Below, one piece after another: positions 17,467 through 27,783 of a stretch of DNA of 64,000 nt. The translations under genes were made by a program, and so were the position numbers. This DNA comes from Haemophilus haemolyticus. GTDB taxonomy: Bacteria; Pseudomonadota; Gammaproteobacteria; Enterobacterales; Pasteurellaceae. A model generated the notes under the pieces. The model was not told the DNA's origin, did not search any database, and worked only from the letters and a program-made list of their open reading frames with translations. The stretch covers positions 1,714,501 through 1,778,500 of the forward strand of contig NZ_CP031243.1 of assembly GCF_003352385.1 (NCBI RefSeq). Reading direction: 5' to 3'. Within the stretch, counting starts at the first letter, position 1. Every line of letters begins with the position of its first letter.

Positions 17467-18378
17467 ATGAATCCAACAACTGAGCAAGAACTTTCACCAG
17501 GTGAGATTTTTCGCCAAGCACGTGAAAACTTGAATCTTTCTCTTGAAGACGTCGCCAAAGAAATTGCGCTGCGTCCTTCCATATTACAACAACTTGAAAA
17601 CAACGAATTTATTCAAAAATCTACCCCTACAATCTTTGTAAAAGGTTATGTGCGTAGCTATGCCAAGTTCTTACGCTTACCTGATTCTGTATGGGAAAAT
17701 ATTACATTTGCAGAAAATGATAAAAACGATCTGAGTAAAAATGCTCGTTCAACTCGTGAAGTCAATCAATATTCATCGCATTCTCGTTGGGTCGGGCGTT
17801 TATCTATCATTGTACTTATTTTAGTCCTTGGCATGACTGGACTTTGGTGGTGGCAAAGTTATCAGCAAAATAACCAAGATCGTGATGACTTAGTACAAAG
17901 CTATGTTGCTTCTACCGAAAACAATCAGCCAGCCACAGCTCTTGTGACGACAGAAGAAAGTAATAAAACTGCACCAGAAACAACAGCAGCTGTCTCACAA
18001 CCAGTAGAAATAACAAATAATGTGTTACCAGACATAGCACAAGAAAATGCCGTTCCACAAACAAAAAACGATGAAAAATCAGTTTCAGACACTCAAAGTG
18101 CGGTAGAAAATCCATCAATTTCTCAAGCATCTCCTACTGTAAAAGGAGACTTGATTGTAGAAATCTTAAATAATACGAGCTGGCTCAGCGTAAAAGATAA
18201 AAATCGCCGAGTATTAGCACAAAAAGAGTACAAAAAAGGTGAAGTATTAACTTTTAATGGAGATGAGTTTTCATTAATTGTTGGCGCACCAAGTAATGTG
18301 CGTATCACCTATAAAGGTGAAAATTATCCATTAAAAGTGGATGGCCGCATTGCAAAATTCAAACTTTCACAACCTTAA
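17467..18378 (+). CDS. rodZ: Cytoskeletal shape protein RodZ
   Basis: A bitopic inner-membrane protein that links MreB filaments to the elongasome. Residues 10-80 form a Cro-like helix-turn-helix domain ([20 protein letters not shown]). A membrane span lies near 107-130 ([18 protein letters not shown]), followed by a Ser/Thr/Gln-rich linker and a C-terminal DUF4115 beta domain (about 220-303). An upstream TTG at 17455 is in frame, but the ATG at 17467 is preferred; no clear ribosome-binding site precedes either. ispG follows after 11 bases, the arrangement seen in E. coli. Confidence 0.9.
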   Translation: MNPTTEQELSPGEIFRQARENLNLSLEDVAKEIALRPSILQQLENNEFIQKSTPTIFVKGYVRSYAKFLRLPDSVWENITFAENDKNDLSKNARSTREVNQYSSHSRWVGRLSIIVLILVLGMTGLWWWQSYQQNNQDRDDLVQSYVASTENNQPATALVTTEESNKTAPETTAAVSQPVEITNNVLPDIAQENAVPQTKNDEKSVSDTQSAVENPSISQASPTVKGDLIVEILNNTSWLSVKDKNRRVLAQKEYKKGEVLTFNGDEFSLIVGAPSNVRITYKGENYPLKVDGRIAKFKLSQP

Positions 18379-18389
18379 TAAGGAAAAAG

Positions 18390-19496
18390 ATGTCAGCTTT
18401 TCAACCAAGCATTAAGCGTCGTGAATCGACAAAAATTTATGTAGGAAATGTACCAGTTGGTGGTGATGCGCCAATTGCCGTGCAATCTATGACAAATACT
18501 CGTACCACTGATGTGGAAGCGACAGTTGCTCAAATTAAATCATTAGAACGTGTTGGTGCAGATATCATTCGTGTATCTGTTCCAACAATGGATGCTGCAG
18601 AAGCATTTAAACAAATTAAACAGCAAGTGAATGTCCCTCTCGTAGCAGATATTCATTTCGACTATCGTATTGCACTAAAAGTCGCAGAATATGGAGTGGA
18701 TTGTTTACGTATCAATCCAGGCAATATTGGTCGTGAAGATCGCATCCGTGCCGTTGTTGATTGTGCTCGTGACAAAAATATTCCGATTCGTATCGGCGTA
18801 AACGCAGGCTCTTTAGAAAAAGATCTGCAAGAAAAATACGGCGAGCCAACACCAGAGGCATTATTAGAATCAGCATTACGTCATGTAGAAATTCTAGATC
18901 GTCTTAACTTCGATCAATTTAAAGTGAGTGTAAAAGCCTCTGATGTATTCCTAGCGGTAGAAGCTTATCGTTTACTTGCCAAATCTATCAAGCAGCCATT
19001 ACATTTAGGTATTACTGAGGCGGGTGGCGCACGTGCAGGTGCGGTTAAATCTGCAATAGGTTTAGGTATGTTACTTGCCGAAGGTATTGGTGACACATTA
19101 CGTGTATCATTGGCCGCGGATCCCGTAGAGGAAATTAAAGTAGGTTTTGATATTCTTAAATCTTTACGAATTCGCTCTCGTGGCATTAATTTTATTGCGT
19201 GCCCAACCTGTTCTCGCCAAGAGTTTGATGTAATTGGTACAGTAAATGCATTAGAACAACGCCTTGAAGATATTATTACACCAATGGATGTATCAATTAT
19301 CGGTTGTGTAGTAAATGGTCCAGGCGAAGCACTCGTATCTGATCTAGGGGTAACCGGTGGTAACAAAAAAAGCGGTTATTATCTTAATGGCGAACGTCAA
19401 AAAGAACGCTTCGATAACGAAGATATTGTTAACCAATTAGAAGCAAAAATTCGTGCAAAAGTCGCACAACAAGATCCAAAAAACAGAATTATTTAA
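18390..19496 (+). CDS. ispG: 4-hydroxy-3-methylbut-2-enyl diphosphate synthase
   Basis: Penultimate enzyme of the MEP isoprenoid pathway; a [4Fe-4S] reductive dehydratase using flavodoxin or ferredoxin. It has the N-terminal TIM-barrel block [14 protein letters not shown] and the C-terminal iron-sulfur ligands in ACPTCSR and GCVVNGPGE. The protein is 368 residues, the usual length of the short bacterial form. A TAAGGAAAAAG ribosome-binding site precedes ATG. It depends on the iron-sulfur machinery encoded about 4 kb downstream. Confidence 0.96.
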   Translation: MSAFQPSIKRRESTKIYVGNVPVGGDAPIAVQSMTNTRTTDVEATVAQIKSLERVGADIIRVSVPTMDAAEAFKQIKQQVNVPLVADIHFDYRIALKVAEYGVDCLRINPGNIGREDRIRAVVDCARDKNIPIRIGVNAGSLEKDLQEKYGEPTPEALLESALRHVEILDRLNFDQFKVSVKASDVFLAVEAYRLLAKSIKQPLHLGITEAGGARAGAVKSAIGLGMLLAEGIGDTLRVSLAADPVEEIKVGFDILKSLRIRSRGINFIACPTCSRQEFDVIGTVNALEQRLEDIITPMDVSIIGCVVNGPGEALVSDLGVTGGNKKSGYYLNGERQKERFDNEDIVNQLEAKIRAKVAQQDPKNRII

Positions 19497-19505
19497 GGAA
19501 AGCTC

Positions 19506-20777
19506 GTGGCTAAAACTATTCAAGCAATTCGCGGAATGAACGATTGCTCCCCTACTGAATCTCCATTATGGCAATGGATTGAAGCGCAAGTACGCCAGAT
19601 ATTAAACAATTACGGTTATTCCGAAGTGCGTATGCCAGTTGTAGAAAGCACACCATTATTTGCTCGTGCAATCGGTGAAGTAACAGATGTTGTTTCAAAA
19701 GAAATGTACACATTTTGGGATAACGATGAACAATTAACCTTACGCCCTGAAGGCACTGCAGGTTGCGTGCGTGCTGCCATTGAACACGGTTGGATCTATA
19801 ACAATGAACAACGCTTATGGTATATGGGGCCAATGTTCCGTCATGAACGTCCGCAAAAAGGTCGTTACCGTCAATTCCATCAAGCAGGTGTTGAGGTATT
19901 CGGTATTGCGAATCCAGAAATCGATGCTGAATTAATCATGCTTACCTACCGTTTATGGAAAGCATTAGGTATTGATCAACATGTCACACTTCAACTTAAC
20001 TCAATTGGTTCTTTAGAAGCACGCGCAAATTATCGTTCTGCTTTGGTTGGATTCTTAGAAAACCATCAAGATTTAATGAGCGATGAAGAAAAAGACCGTT
20101 TAGTAAAAAATCCGCTTCGTATTTTGGACACAAAAAATCCAGAATTACAAAAAGTATTAGATAACGCGCCAAAATTACTTGATTATCTAGATGACGAAAG
20201 CCGTGAGCATTTTGAACAATTATGTTCATTATTAGATGCAGTGGGTATTCAATATGAAATTAATCCTAAACTCGTGCGTGGTTTAGATTATTACAACAAA
20301 ACTGTATTTGAATGGGTAACCTCAGCTCTTGGTGCACAAGGTACGGTATGTGGCGGCGGTCGTTATGACGGTTTAGTGGAACAACTTGGTGGACACGCAA
20401 CACCAAGCATCGGATTTGCGATGGGGTTAGAACGTTTAGTCTTGTTGGTACAAGAAGTGAACCCAAATATTCCGGTGAAAAGTGCGGTGGATATTTATGT
20501 TGTTTATCAAGGTGAAGGCGCAACATTAGCCGCTTTTGAATTATCGGAAAAAGTACGCTCAGAATTACCGCACTTAAATACTATGTTGCACTGCTCTGGC
20601 GGTAATTTCAAAAAACAATTTAAACGTGCAGATAAATCTGGTGCAACATTGGCATTAGTTATCGGCGAAAGCGAAGTACAAAATAAACAAGTCGTTGTCA
20701 AACACTTACAAGGTGGTGCAGATCAGCAAACCTTAGATTTAGTGAATGTAATCGACTATATTCAAACTCAATTTTAA
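19506..20777 (+). CDS. hisS: Histidyl-tRNA synthetase
   Basis: A class II synthetase of 423 residues. Motif 2 ([17 protein letters not shown]) and motif 3 (GFAMGLERL) are present, along with the His-specific LVRGLDYY and GGGRYDGL segments. The start is GTG at 19506, 9 bases after ispG and preceded by AAGGAAAG. It lies in the conserved rodZ-ispG-hisS-yfgM series. Confidence 0.97.
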   Translation: MAKTIQAIRGMNDCSPTESPLWQWIEAQVRQILNNYGYSEVRMPVVESTPLFARAIGEVTDVVSKEMYTFWDNDEQLTLRPEGTAGCVRAAIEHGWIYNNEQRLWYMGPMFRHERPQKGRYRQFHQAGVEVFGIANPEIDAELIMLTYRLWKALGIDQHVTLQLNSIGSLEARANYRSALVGFLENHQDLMSDEEKDRLVKNPLRILDTKNPELQKVLDNAPKLLDYLDDESREHFEQLCSLLDAVGIQYEINPKLVRGLDYYNKTVFEWVTSALGAQGTVCGGGRYDGLVEQLGGHATPSIGFAMGLERLVLLVQEVNPNIPVKSAVDIYVVYQGEGATLAAFELSEKVRSELPHLNTMLHCSGGNFKKQFKRADKSGATLALVIGESEVQNKQVVVKHLQGGADQQTLDLVNVIDYIQTQF

Positions 20778-20794
20778 TTTAAAAGGGGAAAAAC

Positions 20795-21409
20795 ATGGCT
20801 TATTCCATTGAAGAAGAACAAGAGATTAACCAGTTGAAAGACTGGTGGAAAGAAAATGGCAAAACAATTATTGTCGCTTTTATCTTAGGGGTTGGTGGTA
20901 TGTTTGGATGGCGTTATTGGCAAGCCCACCAAGCAGAACAAATCGCTCAAGCTTCTGCTCAGTATGATGCGTTAATCTATTCCGCACAACAAGATGAACA
21001 AGCTAAAAAAGCAAATATAGAACAATTTGTGCAAGCTAACAGCAAAACGGCATACGCTGTCTTTGCTTTGTTAGATGAAGCGAAAAAAGCGACTGAAAAA
21101 CAAGATTTTGCAGCAGCAGAAGCAAACTTAAATCAAGCATTAACCCAATCTCAAGATGAAGTATTAACATCTATTATTGCATTACGTCTCAGTGCAGTAC
21201 AATTTCAATTGGGTCAATTAGACAATGCTTTAACCACCTTAAACCAAGTGAAAGGCGAAAGCTTTAATGCTCGTAAAGCGATTTTAACTGGCAACATCCA
21301 AGTCGCGAAAGGAGATAAAGTTGAGGCTAAAAACAGCTTTGAACAAGCACAACAAAGTGGTAGCCAATTAGAACAACAAATGGCAAAAATGAAATTAAAC
21401 AATCTTTAA
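20795..21409 (+). CDS. yfgM: YfgM, ancillary SecYEG-associated inner-membrane protein
   Basis: A 204-residue bitopic protein: cytoplasmic N-terminus with the EEEQEINQLKDWWKENG motif, one membrane span (about 25-42, IIVAFILGVGGMFGWRYW) and a periplasmic TPR-like domain. In E. coli, YfgM binds the SecYEG translocon together with PpiD and connects to periplasmic chaperones. It follows hisS as in E. coli and ends at a strong terminator. Confidence 0.9.
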   Translation: MAYSIEEEQEINQLKDWWKENGKTIIVAFILGVGGMFGWRYWQAHQAEQIAQASAQYDALIYSAQQDEQAKKANIEQFVQANSKTAYAVFALLDEAKKATEKQDFAAAEANLNQALTQSQDEVLTSIIALRLSAVQFQLGQLDNALTTLNQVKGESFNARKAILTGNIQVAKGDKVEAKNSFEQAQQSGSQLEQQMAKMKLNNL

Positions 21410-21414
21410 AAAAT

Positions 21415-21444
21415 AATACCCGCATCAAAGTGCGGGTATTTTTT
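21415..21444. terminator. Terminator between yfgM and iscX
   Basis: AATACCCGCA (21415-21424) pairs with TGCGGGTATT (21431-21440), followed by TTTT; usable from both convergent sides. Confidence 0.85.
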
Positions 21445-21459
21445 CAATCAAATTTCTGA

Positions 21460-21654
21460 TTATTCAAATTCATCTAACCATTTTAATAAAATAGCCTCAA
21501 GAATTGATTCATTTGATTTATTAGGATTGTCATCAAAATCCTCAAGTTCACAAATCCATTTATGTAAATCAGTAAAACGAACTGTTTTTGGATCTAAATC
21601 TGGATTACGATCGTAAAGTTCTTCTGCAATTAATTGTGCATCAGTCCATTTCAT
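21460..21654 (-). CDS. iscX: IscX (YfhJ), small acidic iron-sulfur accessory protein
   Basis: A 64-residue acidic winged-helix-like protein that binds IscS and iron and modulates the rate of cluster assembly. The conserved [19 protein letters not shown] start and the [14 protein letters not shown] core are visible. Its ATG overlaps the fdx stop codon by one base (TAATG), marking it as the last gene of the isc operon. Confidence 0.95.
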   Translation of the reverse strand: MKWTDAQLIAEELYDRNPDLDPKTVRFTDLHKWICELEDFDDNPNKSNESILEAILLKWLDEFE

Positions 21655-21995
21655 TAGTGAGCCGCCTCATTGGCATGGTTAATGTTATATTTAGGAATTT
21701 CTACTACAAGATCTTCGTCTCCCACTACACATTGGCAAGATAAACGACTATCCATTTCTAATCCCCAAGCTTTATCCAGCATATCTTCTTCTTGGTCACT
21801 CGTTTCATTTAGAGAGTCAAAACCTTCACGGATAATGACATGGCAGGTTGTACAAGCACAGGAGCCATCACAAGCATGATGGATTTCTACTCCAGCATTG
21901 TGAGCAACTTCTAATAAATTATCACCTGCAGCGGCATCAACAACCATACCTTCGGGACAAAATTCTTCATTAGGTAAAAAAATCACTTTTGGCAT
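21654..21995 (-). CDS. fdx: [2Fe-2S] ferredoxin of the ISC system
   Basis: Electron donor for cluster assembly. The adrenodoxin-type ligands are Cys42, Cys48, Cys51 and Cys87 ([11 protein letters not shown] and LSCQC). The frame extends 18 codons upstream, but the ATG at 21995 has a GAGGAAAG ribosome-binding site and gives the standard 113-residue protein MPKVIFLP. An uptake signal fills the short gap after hscA. Confidence 0.96.
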   Translation of the reverse strand: MPKVIFLPNEEFCPEGMVVDAAAGDNLLEVAHNAGVEIHHACDGSCACTTCHVIIREGFDSLNETSDQEEDMLDKAWGLEMDSRLSCQCVVGDEDLVVEIPKYNINHANEAAH

Positions 21996-22035
21996 AACAC
22001 TTTCCTCAAAATTATTTAATAATCTGACCGCACTT

Positions 22036-23895
22036 TTACGGTTTTTCAATATCTGACAAATTTTTGCCAGTCAAAGCTTTATTAATCGATGCATTCATTC
22101 GACGTGCTGCAAATTCTTGGGTAGCAATATCCAAGGCTTTAATTCCTTGCGCGATTGCATCACGATCTGAACCTTGTTTTACATCCATTAATTGTTTTAA
22201 CACACTTTCAATATGATGAAATTCTTCTGTGCTCAGCAATTCAGCTCCATCAGCTTGTAACGCAACAATCACGCTTTCAATTACACGCTCCGCTTCTACT
22301 CGTTGCTCAGCTAATTCGCGAGCTTGTAAATCCTCTTGCGCATTATCAAAAGAAGATTTAATCATTTCTGTCACTTCTTCATCTGTTAAACCATAGGACG
22401 GTTTAATTTGAATTGATGCCTGCACTTTCGTCGATTTTTCCATTGCAGTCACACTTAATAAACCATCTGCATCGACTTGATAAGTCACTCGAATATGAGC
22501 TGCACCAGCAGCCATTGCTGGAATACCTCGTAGAGTAAAACGCCCTAAAGAGCGACAATCATCTACCAGCTCACGTTCACCTTGTACGACGTGAACGGTC
22601 ATTGCTGTTTGGCCATCTTTGAAAGTAGTAAACTCTTGTGCACGAGCCACAGGAATTGTTGTGTTACGTGGAATAATTTTTTCCACTAATCCCCCCATGG
22701 TCTCTATGCCTAAAGAAAGCGGCACGACATCGAGCAACAACATATCAGAGTCAGTTTTATTACCGACTAAAATATCCGCTTGAATTGCGGCACCAAGTGC
22801 TACAACTTTATCTGGATCAATGGAAGTGAGTGGTGTTTTACCAAAAAACTCTCCAACTTGCTCTCGTACGTATGGCACTCGAGTTGAACCACCAACCATC
22901 ACCACAGCTTGCACTTCTTCAGATTCAACGTTGGCATCTTTCAAAGCTCGGCGACAAGTTAACAATGAACGTTTTACCAGCGAATGAATCAACGCATTAA
23001 ATTGTTCTCGTGAAATTTCTACTGAAAAATTCTGCCAAGAAATCACCGCACTTTTATCAGTACTTAAAGCAATTTTGGCTTTACTTGCAAGGGTTATCAG
23101 TTCGCGCTGTTGATTTGGGGTTTGTGGTTTTAGTTGGGTTTGTTCAACGACCCAATCTGCAATTAAATGATCAAAATCATCACCACCTAGCGCAGTATCG
23201 CCCCCTGTTGCCAGAACTTCAAATACACCTTTTGATAAGCGTAAAATTGAAATATCAAATGTACCGCCACCTAAATCATAAACTGCAATAATGCCTTCCT
23301 GTCCGCAATCCAATCCATACGCGACTGCGGCAGCAGTGGGTTCATTCAATAAACGTAATACATTTAGCCCAGCTAAACGCGCAGCATCCTTCGTACTTTG
23401 ACGTTGAGCATCATCGAAATAAGCAGGAACCGTAATCACAACCCCCGAAAGCTCGCCACCAAGGCGTTGTTCTGCAATATGATTTAAATGCGATAAAATA
23501 TCTGAGGATACTTCAATTGGACTTTTTGGCCCCTGTGCCGTAACAATTAAAGGTAATCCATTTTCGCTCGCCACAAATTCATAAGGCAAACTAGGATAAC
23601 GAGACTGAACATCAGCAAGGCTACGACCAATTAGGCGTTTTACCGAAATTATCGTATTTTTTGGATCAAGTGAGGCTTGTTCAAAGGCTTCTAAACCAAC
23701 TTTCTTCTCTTCAACGTCATAATGAACGACCGATGGAACAAGACTACGCTCTTGTTCATCATTAAGAATCATGGATTGCCCACTGCGCACGGATGCAACC
23801 AAAGAATTGGTTGTTCCCAAATCAATCCCAACGGCTAAACGATGTTGATGCGGTGCAACGGCTTGTCCTGGTTCTGCAATTTGTAATAATGCCAT
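22036..23895 (-). CDS. hscA: Hsp70-type chaperone HscA for iron-sulfur cluster transfer
   Basis: A 619-residue specialised Hsp70 that helps release clusters from IscU with HscB. The ATPase domain carries [12 protein letters not shown] near residue 24, [14 protein letters not shown] and [13 protein letters not shown]; the substrate domain begins near 390. It binds the LPPVK motif of IscU, which is present in this window's iscU. It is separated from hscB by the DUF2625 gene. Confidence 0.97.
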   Translation of the reverse strand: MALLQIAEPGQAVAPHQHRLAVGIDLGTTNSLVASVRSGQSMILNDEQERSLVPSVVHYDVEEKKVGLEAFEQASLDPKNTIISVKRLIGRSLADVQSRYPSLPYEFVASENGLPLIVTAQGPKSPIEVSSDILSHLNHIAEQRLGGELSGVVITVPAYFDDAQRQSTKDAARLAGLNVLRLLNEPTAAAVAYGLDCGQEGIIAVYDLGGGTFDISILRLSKGVFEVLATGGDTALGGDDFDHLIADWVVEQTQLKPQTPNQQRELITLASKAKIALSTDKSAVISWQNFSVEISREQFNALIHSLVKRSLLTCRRALKDANVESEEVQAVVMVGGSTRVPYVREQVGEFFGKTPLTSIDPDKVVALGAAIQADILVGNKTDSDMLLLDVVPLSLGIETMGGLVEKIIPRNTTIPVARAQEFTTFKDGQTAMTVHVVQGERELVDDCRSLGRFTLRGIPAMAAGAAHIRVTYQVDADGLLSVTAMEKSTKVQASIQIKPSYGLTDEEVTEMIKSSFDNAQEDLQARELAEQRVEAERVIESVIVALQADGAELLSTEEFHHIESVLKQLMDVKQGSDRDAIAQGIKALDIATQEFAARRMNASINKALTGKNLSDIEKP

Positions 23896-23913
23896 ATACT
23901 ATTTTTCTACTGG

Positions 23914-24600
23914 TTATGCGACGGAATACGCCAAATCAAATTTATTTTTTTCTGCAAAGCTTGCTTGGTAATGTGTTTCAATATTGACTTCGTGTTTTTG
24001 ACGTTCATCAATCGCTATTTTTCTCTCTTCGCTTAAGTCAGGCGAGAATATAAAAATTTGATTACCATCCAATTGTTTTACATCATCTTGCCAATTTTGC
24101 CAAAATAGACCTTGATAAAAAGCCTCTAAATCACCATTCAATGCCCAAGCTAAAAATTCTGTATAAGTAAAATTTAAATTATGCCAAGTGAGATCTTTTG
24201 GTGAAAAGTAATAAATTTTGCCAAGGTTATCGCCTAACGAACCACCATTTAATGCAAAGTAACCGCCTATCACATCATCTGCAACCAATAAATATTTTGG
24301 TTTTTCACCAGACTCACTAAAAGACTTACTAAAATTCCAATCCATCAATCCACGCGGTAATTTAAAACTTCCTGAACCTAAAATACGCAACCAACCATGA
24401 TGAATTAAAATTCCACCTGTTTCATAAATCACTGCCCCCATTGGTGATGATGTTGGCATTTGCATGGTAAAAAGTTCACGTTCTGCACTTGATTGATCTT
24501 TTTTAATGACATAACAATGATTACGTGCACTTTCAATCCATTGGGAAAGTATAGGCCAAGCAGAATTTTCTGGAGAGATTAGTTGTTCGAGAGTTTGCAT
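23914..24600 (-). CDS. DUF2625 protein embedded in the isc operon
   Basis: A 228-residue soluble protein whose blocks GAVIYETGGILIHHGWLRILGSGS, abbreviated here, and YLLVADDVIGGYFALNGG resemble the DUF2625 family, which is of unknown function. It has no signal peptide, membrane span or obvious catalytic motif. It lies 18 bases upstream of hscA and 30 bases after hscB on the same strand, so it is transcribed with the iron-sulfur genes. This position suggests either an accessory role or a passenger insertion; E. coli has no gene here. Confidence 0.7.
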   Translation of the reverse strand: MQTLEQLISPENSAWPILSQWIESARNHCYVIKKDQSSAERELFTMQMPTSSPMGAVIYETGGILIHHGWLRILGSGSFKLPRGLMDWNFSKSFSESGEKPKYLLVADDVIGGYFALNGGSLGDNLGKIYYFSPKDLTWHNLNFTYTEFLAWALNGDLEAFYQGLFWQNWQDDVKQLDGNQIFIFSPDLSEERKIAIDERQKHEVNIETHYQASFAEKNKFDLAYSVA

Positions 24601-24630
24601 AATATCAAGGGATATTGAGATATAGATCTA

Positions 24631-25152
24631 TTACAGTTCAACAAGGCGTTCTTCTACACGTTCAATTTCTTCAGAAAGCTTACGAGTAAAACGTAATTTA
24701 TCACACTGTTGAGATGCTTTCGTCCATTGTTGGGATTTCAGACTCTCCGAAAGTGCGGTTAATAATGACTGAGTTTCTTGTTTAATTTCTTTTGCAAAAG
24801 CGTTTAATGCTTCTTCATCTTTCTGATGTTCAAGTTCTTCTAATTGTTCTCGCCACTGTAACTGTTGCATTAAAAACGCCACATCTTGCGTACTTTTTTG
24901 TTCAAGATCTATCTGTTCACCAGTATTAAGCGCAATGATAGCTTCTGCTCGCAAAATTGGGTCTTTTAACGTTTTTAAGGCATCATTCACTTCGGTAGAT
25001 TTTTGCATCGCAACGCGTTGTTCTAACGCACTGCTTGATACAAAATTATCTGGATGCAGCGCCTTTTGTAATTCTAAATAACGTATATTTAGCGCCTTCT
25101 CATCTAACTGAAAATCAACGGGTAAATCAAAAATTTGAAAAGGATTTAACAT
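24631..25152 (-). CDS. hscB: Co-chaperone HscB (J-domain protein)
   Basis: A 173-residue protein: N-terminal J domain with the invariant HPD (LHPDNFVS, near residue 34) and a C-terminal three-helix domain that binds IscU. It stimulates HscA ATPase. It lies 12 bases after iscA in the operon. Confidence 0.96.
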   Translation of the reverse strand: MLNPFQIFDLPVDFQLDEKALNIRYLELQKALHPDNFVSSSALEQRVAMQKSTEVNDALKTLKDPILRAEAIIALNTGEQIDLEQKSTQDVAFLMQQLQWREQLEELEHQKDEEALNAFAKEIKQETQSLLTALSESLKSQQWTKASQQCDKLRFTRKLSEEIERVEERLVEL

Positions 25153-25164
25153 TAGATTATTACC

Positions 25165-25488
25165 TTAAACATGGAAACTTTCGCCACAGCCACAAGATTC
25201 TTTTACATTTGGATTATTGTATTTAAAGCCTTCATTCAAGCCTTCTTTCACATAATCCAATTCAATACCATTGAGATAAACTAAGCTTTTTGGATCAACA
25301 ATAATATTCACACCGTGCTGTTCAAAAACTTGATCTTCTTCATTTAAGACATCAACAAACTCAAGCACATAAGCTAAGCCAGAACAGCCTGATGTTTTCA
25401 CACCTAAACGTAGACCAATACCTTTACCACGATTATCCAAAAAAGCTTTCACTCGTTGAGCGGCTTTTTCTGTTAATGTAATACTCAT
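25165..25488 (-). CDS. iscA: A-type iron-sulfur carrier IscA
   Basis: A 107-residue carrier with the three conserved cysteines at the E. coli positions: Cys35 (TSGCSGLAY), Cys99 and Cys101 (ESCGCGESF). It delivers clusters to apo-targets. A paired uptake-signal hairpin separates it from iscU. Confidence 0.97.
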   Translation of the reverse strand: MSITLTEKAAQRVKAFLDNRGKGIGLRLGVKTSGCSGLAYVLEFVDVLNEEDQVFEQHGVNIIVDPKSLVYLNGIELDYVKEGLNEGFKYNNPNVKESCGCGESFHV

Positions 25489-25506
25489 ATATCCCCCAAA
25501 ACCACT

Positions 25507-25537
25507 AAAAGTGCGGTCAAAACCGACCGCACTTTTT
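25507..25537. terminator. Paired uptake-signal hairpin inside the isc operon
   Basis: AAAAGTGCGGTC (25507-25518) pairs with GACCGCACTTTT (25525-25536) around a 6-base loop, located between iscU and iscA. On the transcribed minus strand a short T-run follows, so it may act as a partial terminator or an mRNA stabiliser that sets the IscU:IscA ratio. Confidence 0.6.
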
Positions 25538-25541
25538 CATA

Positions 25542-25925
25542 TTATTCGCCTTTTTTGGATTTATAATCAGCAATTGCCGCTTTAATTGCATCTTCTGCTA
25601 AAATAGAACAGTGTACTTTCACTGGTGGCAATTCTAACTCTTCTGCAATTTGGCTATTTTTGATAGCGCCTGCTTCTTCTAAGGATTTACCTTTCACCCA
25701 CTCGGTAATTAATGAGCTAGATGCAATAGCAGAACCACAACCATAAGTCTTGAATTTTGCATCTTCAATAATGCCGTTATCATTTACTTTAATTTGTAAC
25801 TGCATTACATCTCCACAAGCTGGCGCCCCCACCATGCCAGTACCAACATTGCTATCTTTTTTATCCATAGAACCCACATTGCGCGGATTTTCATAATGAT
25901 CGATTACTTTTTCGCTATAAGCCAT
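25542..25925 (-). CDS. iscU: Iron-sulfur cluster scaffold IscU
   Basis: A 127-residue scaffold with cluster ligands Cys37, Cys63 and Cys106 plus His105, and the HscA-recognition motif LPPVK at 99-103. All match E. coli IscU positions. It receives sulfur from IscS encoded immediately upstream. Confidence 0.98.
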   Translation of the reverse strand: MAYSEKVIDHYENPRNVGSMDKKDSNVGTGMVGAPACGDVMQLQIKVNDNGIIEDAKFKTYGCGSAIASSSLITEWVKGKSLEEAGAIKNSQIAEELELPPVKVHCSILAEDAIKAAIADYKSKKGE

Positions 25926-25982
25926 TTTAACTTTCCTTTTTTAAATCCTTGAGAAACGCCATTTAATAATAGCAGTTAAATC

Positions 25983-27197
25983 CTAGTGAGCTGACCACTC
26001 AATCGTACTAAGGTCAATACCTTCTTTAAACATATCCCATAATGGCGATAATGCACGAAGTTTTTCTACCGCACCTTTTACTAAATTAATAGTGTAATCA
26101 ATTTCTTCTTCAGTGGTGTAACGGCCAAGTGTAAAACGAATTGAACTGTGTGCCAATTCATCATTTAAACCAAGTGCGCGTAACACATAAGATGGCTCTA
26201 AGCTAGCTGATGTACAAGCAGAACCAGAAGATACAGCAATATCACGCAATGCCATCATTAAAGATTCACCTTCAACATAGTTAAAGCTAATATTTAAATT
26301 ACTATCTAAACGGTGCTCCATTGAGCCATTTACGTAGGTTTCTTCAATATCTTTTAAGCCATTATATAAACGATCACGAAGAGCTTTTAAACGTGGCATT
26401 TCTGATGCCATTTCTTCTTTTGCAATTCGATAAGCCTCGCCCATTCCCACGATTTGGTGGACAGGCAATGTACCTGAACGCATTCCGCGCTCATGACCGC
26501 CGCCATGAATAATCGCTTCTAAACGAATACGTGGTTTACGACGAACGTATAACGCACCAATACCTTTAGGCCCATAAAGTTTATGGCTAGACATAGATAA
26601 TAAATCAACTGGCAGCTCTTCCAAGTTAATCGCAACTTTGCCCACACTTTGAGTTGCATCCACGTGGAAAATCGTTTTATTTGCACGACAAAGCTCACCA
26701 ATAGCTTTAATATCTTGCAACACGCCAATTTCATTATTGGCATGCATAATTGAAACTAAAATAGTATCGGGACGAAGTGCGGCTTTAAATTTCTCTAAAT
26801 CAATTAAACCATCAGACTCGGGTGATAAATAAGTCACTTCAAAACCTTCACGTTCTAATTGACGACAAGTATCTAATACGGCTTTATGCTCAGTTTTGCA
26901 AGTGATGATATGCTTACCTTTAGTTTGGTAAAAATGCGCAGCACCTTTAATTGCAAGGTTATCTGATTCTGTCGCACCAGAAGTAAACACAATTTCACGA
27001 GAATCAGCACCAATAAGATCCGCAATTTGATTACGAGCCACATCAACCGCTTCTTCTGCTTGCCAACCAAATTTATGCGAGCGAGAAGCTGGGTTACCGA
27101 ATGTACCGTCAATGGTTAAAAATTCCATCATTTTTTTCGCAACACGCTCGTCCACAGGACAAGTTGCTGCATAATCTAAATAAATAGGTAATTTCAT
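25983..27197 (-). CDS. iscS: Cysteine desulfurase IscS
   Basis: A PLP enzyme that mobilises sulfur from cysteine for cluster assembly, tRNA thiolation and other pathways. PLP-binding Lys206 ([10 protein letters not shown]) and the persulfide-forming Cys328 (GSACTSAS) sit at E. coli positions in this 404-residue protein. It is the second gene of the operon after iscR. Confidence 0.98.
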   Translation of the reverse strand: MKLPIYLDYAATCPVDERVAKKMMEFLTIDGTFGNPASRSHKFGWQAEEAVDVARNQIADLIGADSREIVFTSGATESDNLAIKGAAHFYQTKGKHIITCKTEHKAVLDTCRQLEREGFEVTYLSPESDGLIDLEKFKAALRPDTILVSIMHANNEIGVLQDIKAIGELCRANKTIFHVDATQSVGKVAINLEELPVDLLSMSSHKLYGPKGIGALYVRRKPRIRLEAIIHGGGHERGMRSGTLPVHQIVGMGEAYRIAKEEMASEMPRLKALRDRLYNGLKDIEETYVNGSMEHRLDSNLNISFNYVEGESLMMALRDIAVSSGSACTSASLEPSYVLRALGLNDELAHSSIRFTLGRYTTEEEIDYTINLVKGAVEKLRALSPLWDMFKEGIDLSTIEWSAH

Positions 27198-27267
27198 TTT
27201 TCACTCCTAAATCATTCTAAATTTGACCGCACTTTAATGCATTTTGCACTGTACGGACTACTTTCCT

Positions 27268-27723
27268 TTATTGATTAACAATTAATAAATTCTCAAAATC
27301 GCTATGAGTTTGGCGTTTTGACTCACGTTTACTCACCAATTCAGCCAAAGTAATTTCATTGAGAAAACTTTCAATGCGATTACTCAGATCTTCCCACAAT
27401 GTATGAGTTAAACATTCTACGCCATTTTGACAATTTCCACGACCAAGACATTTTGTCACATGAATATTTTCATTTACCGCTGAAATAATCATTCCCACTG
27501 AAATTTGATCACTTGGTAAACCTAGCTGATACCCACCACCAGGTCCACGAACACTTTTTACTAATCCATCACGACGTAATTTAGCAAAAAGTTGTTCTAA
27601 ATAAGATAACGAAATATGTTGACGTTCAGAAATATCTGCAAGGCTCACAGGACCTTTTTCTGCATTTAAAGCGATATCTAAAACCGCAGTGACTGCATAA
27701 CGACCTTTCGATGTAAGTTTCAT
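27268..27723 (-). CDS. iscR: Iron-sulfur cluster regulator IscR
   Basis: A 151-residue Rrf2-family winged-helix regulator. Its [2Fe-2S] ligands Cys92, Cys98, Cys104 and His107 are at E. coli positions. The holo-protein represses the isc operon, so it is autoregulated; a matching type 1 site lies upstream at 27759-27783. It starts the isc transcription unit. Confidence 0.97.
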   Translation of the reverse strand: MKLTSKGRYAVTAVLDIALNAEKGPVSLADISERQHISLSYLEQLFAKLRRDGLVKSVRGPGGGYQLGLPSDQISVGMIISAVNENIHVTKCLGRGNCQNGVECLTHTLWEDLSNRIESFLNEITLAELVSKRESKRQTHSDFENLLIVNQ

Positions 27724-27750
27724 AAAGTGTTCCTAAAAAGTGATGTTGCA

Positions 27751-27783
27751 ATATTTACATATCCTACTAAATCAGTCAATTAA
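27751..27783 (-). promoter_or_regulatory. IscR type 1 site overlapping the isc promoter
   Basis: Minus-strand positions 27783-27759, with core GACTGATTTAGTAGGATAT, match the E. coli IscR type 1 motif at about 21 of 25 positions. It covers a -35 TTGACT (27779-27774); a TGT-AAATAT extended -10 lies at about 27759-27751. The site runs into the stop codon of trmJ. Confidence 0.6.
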
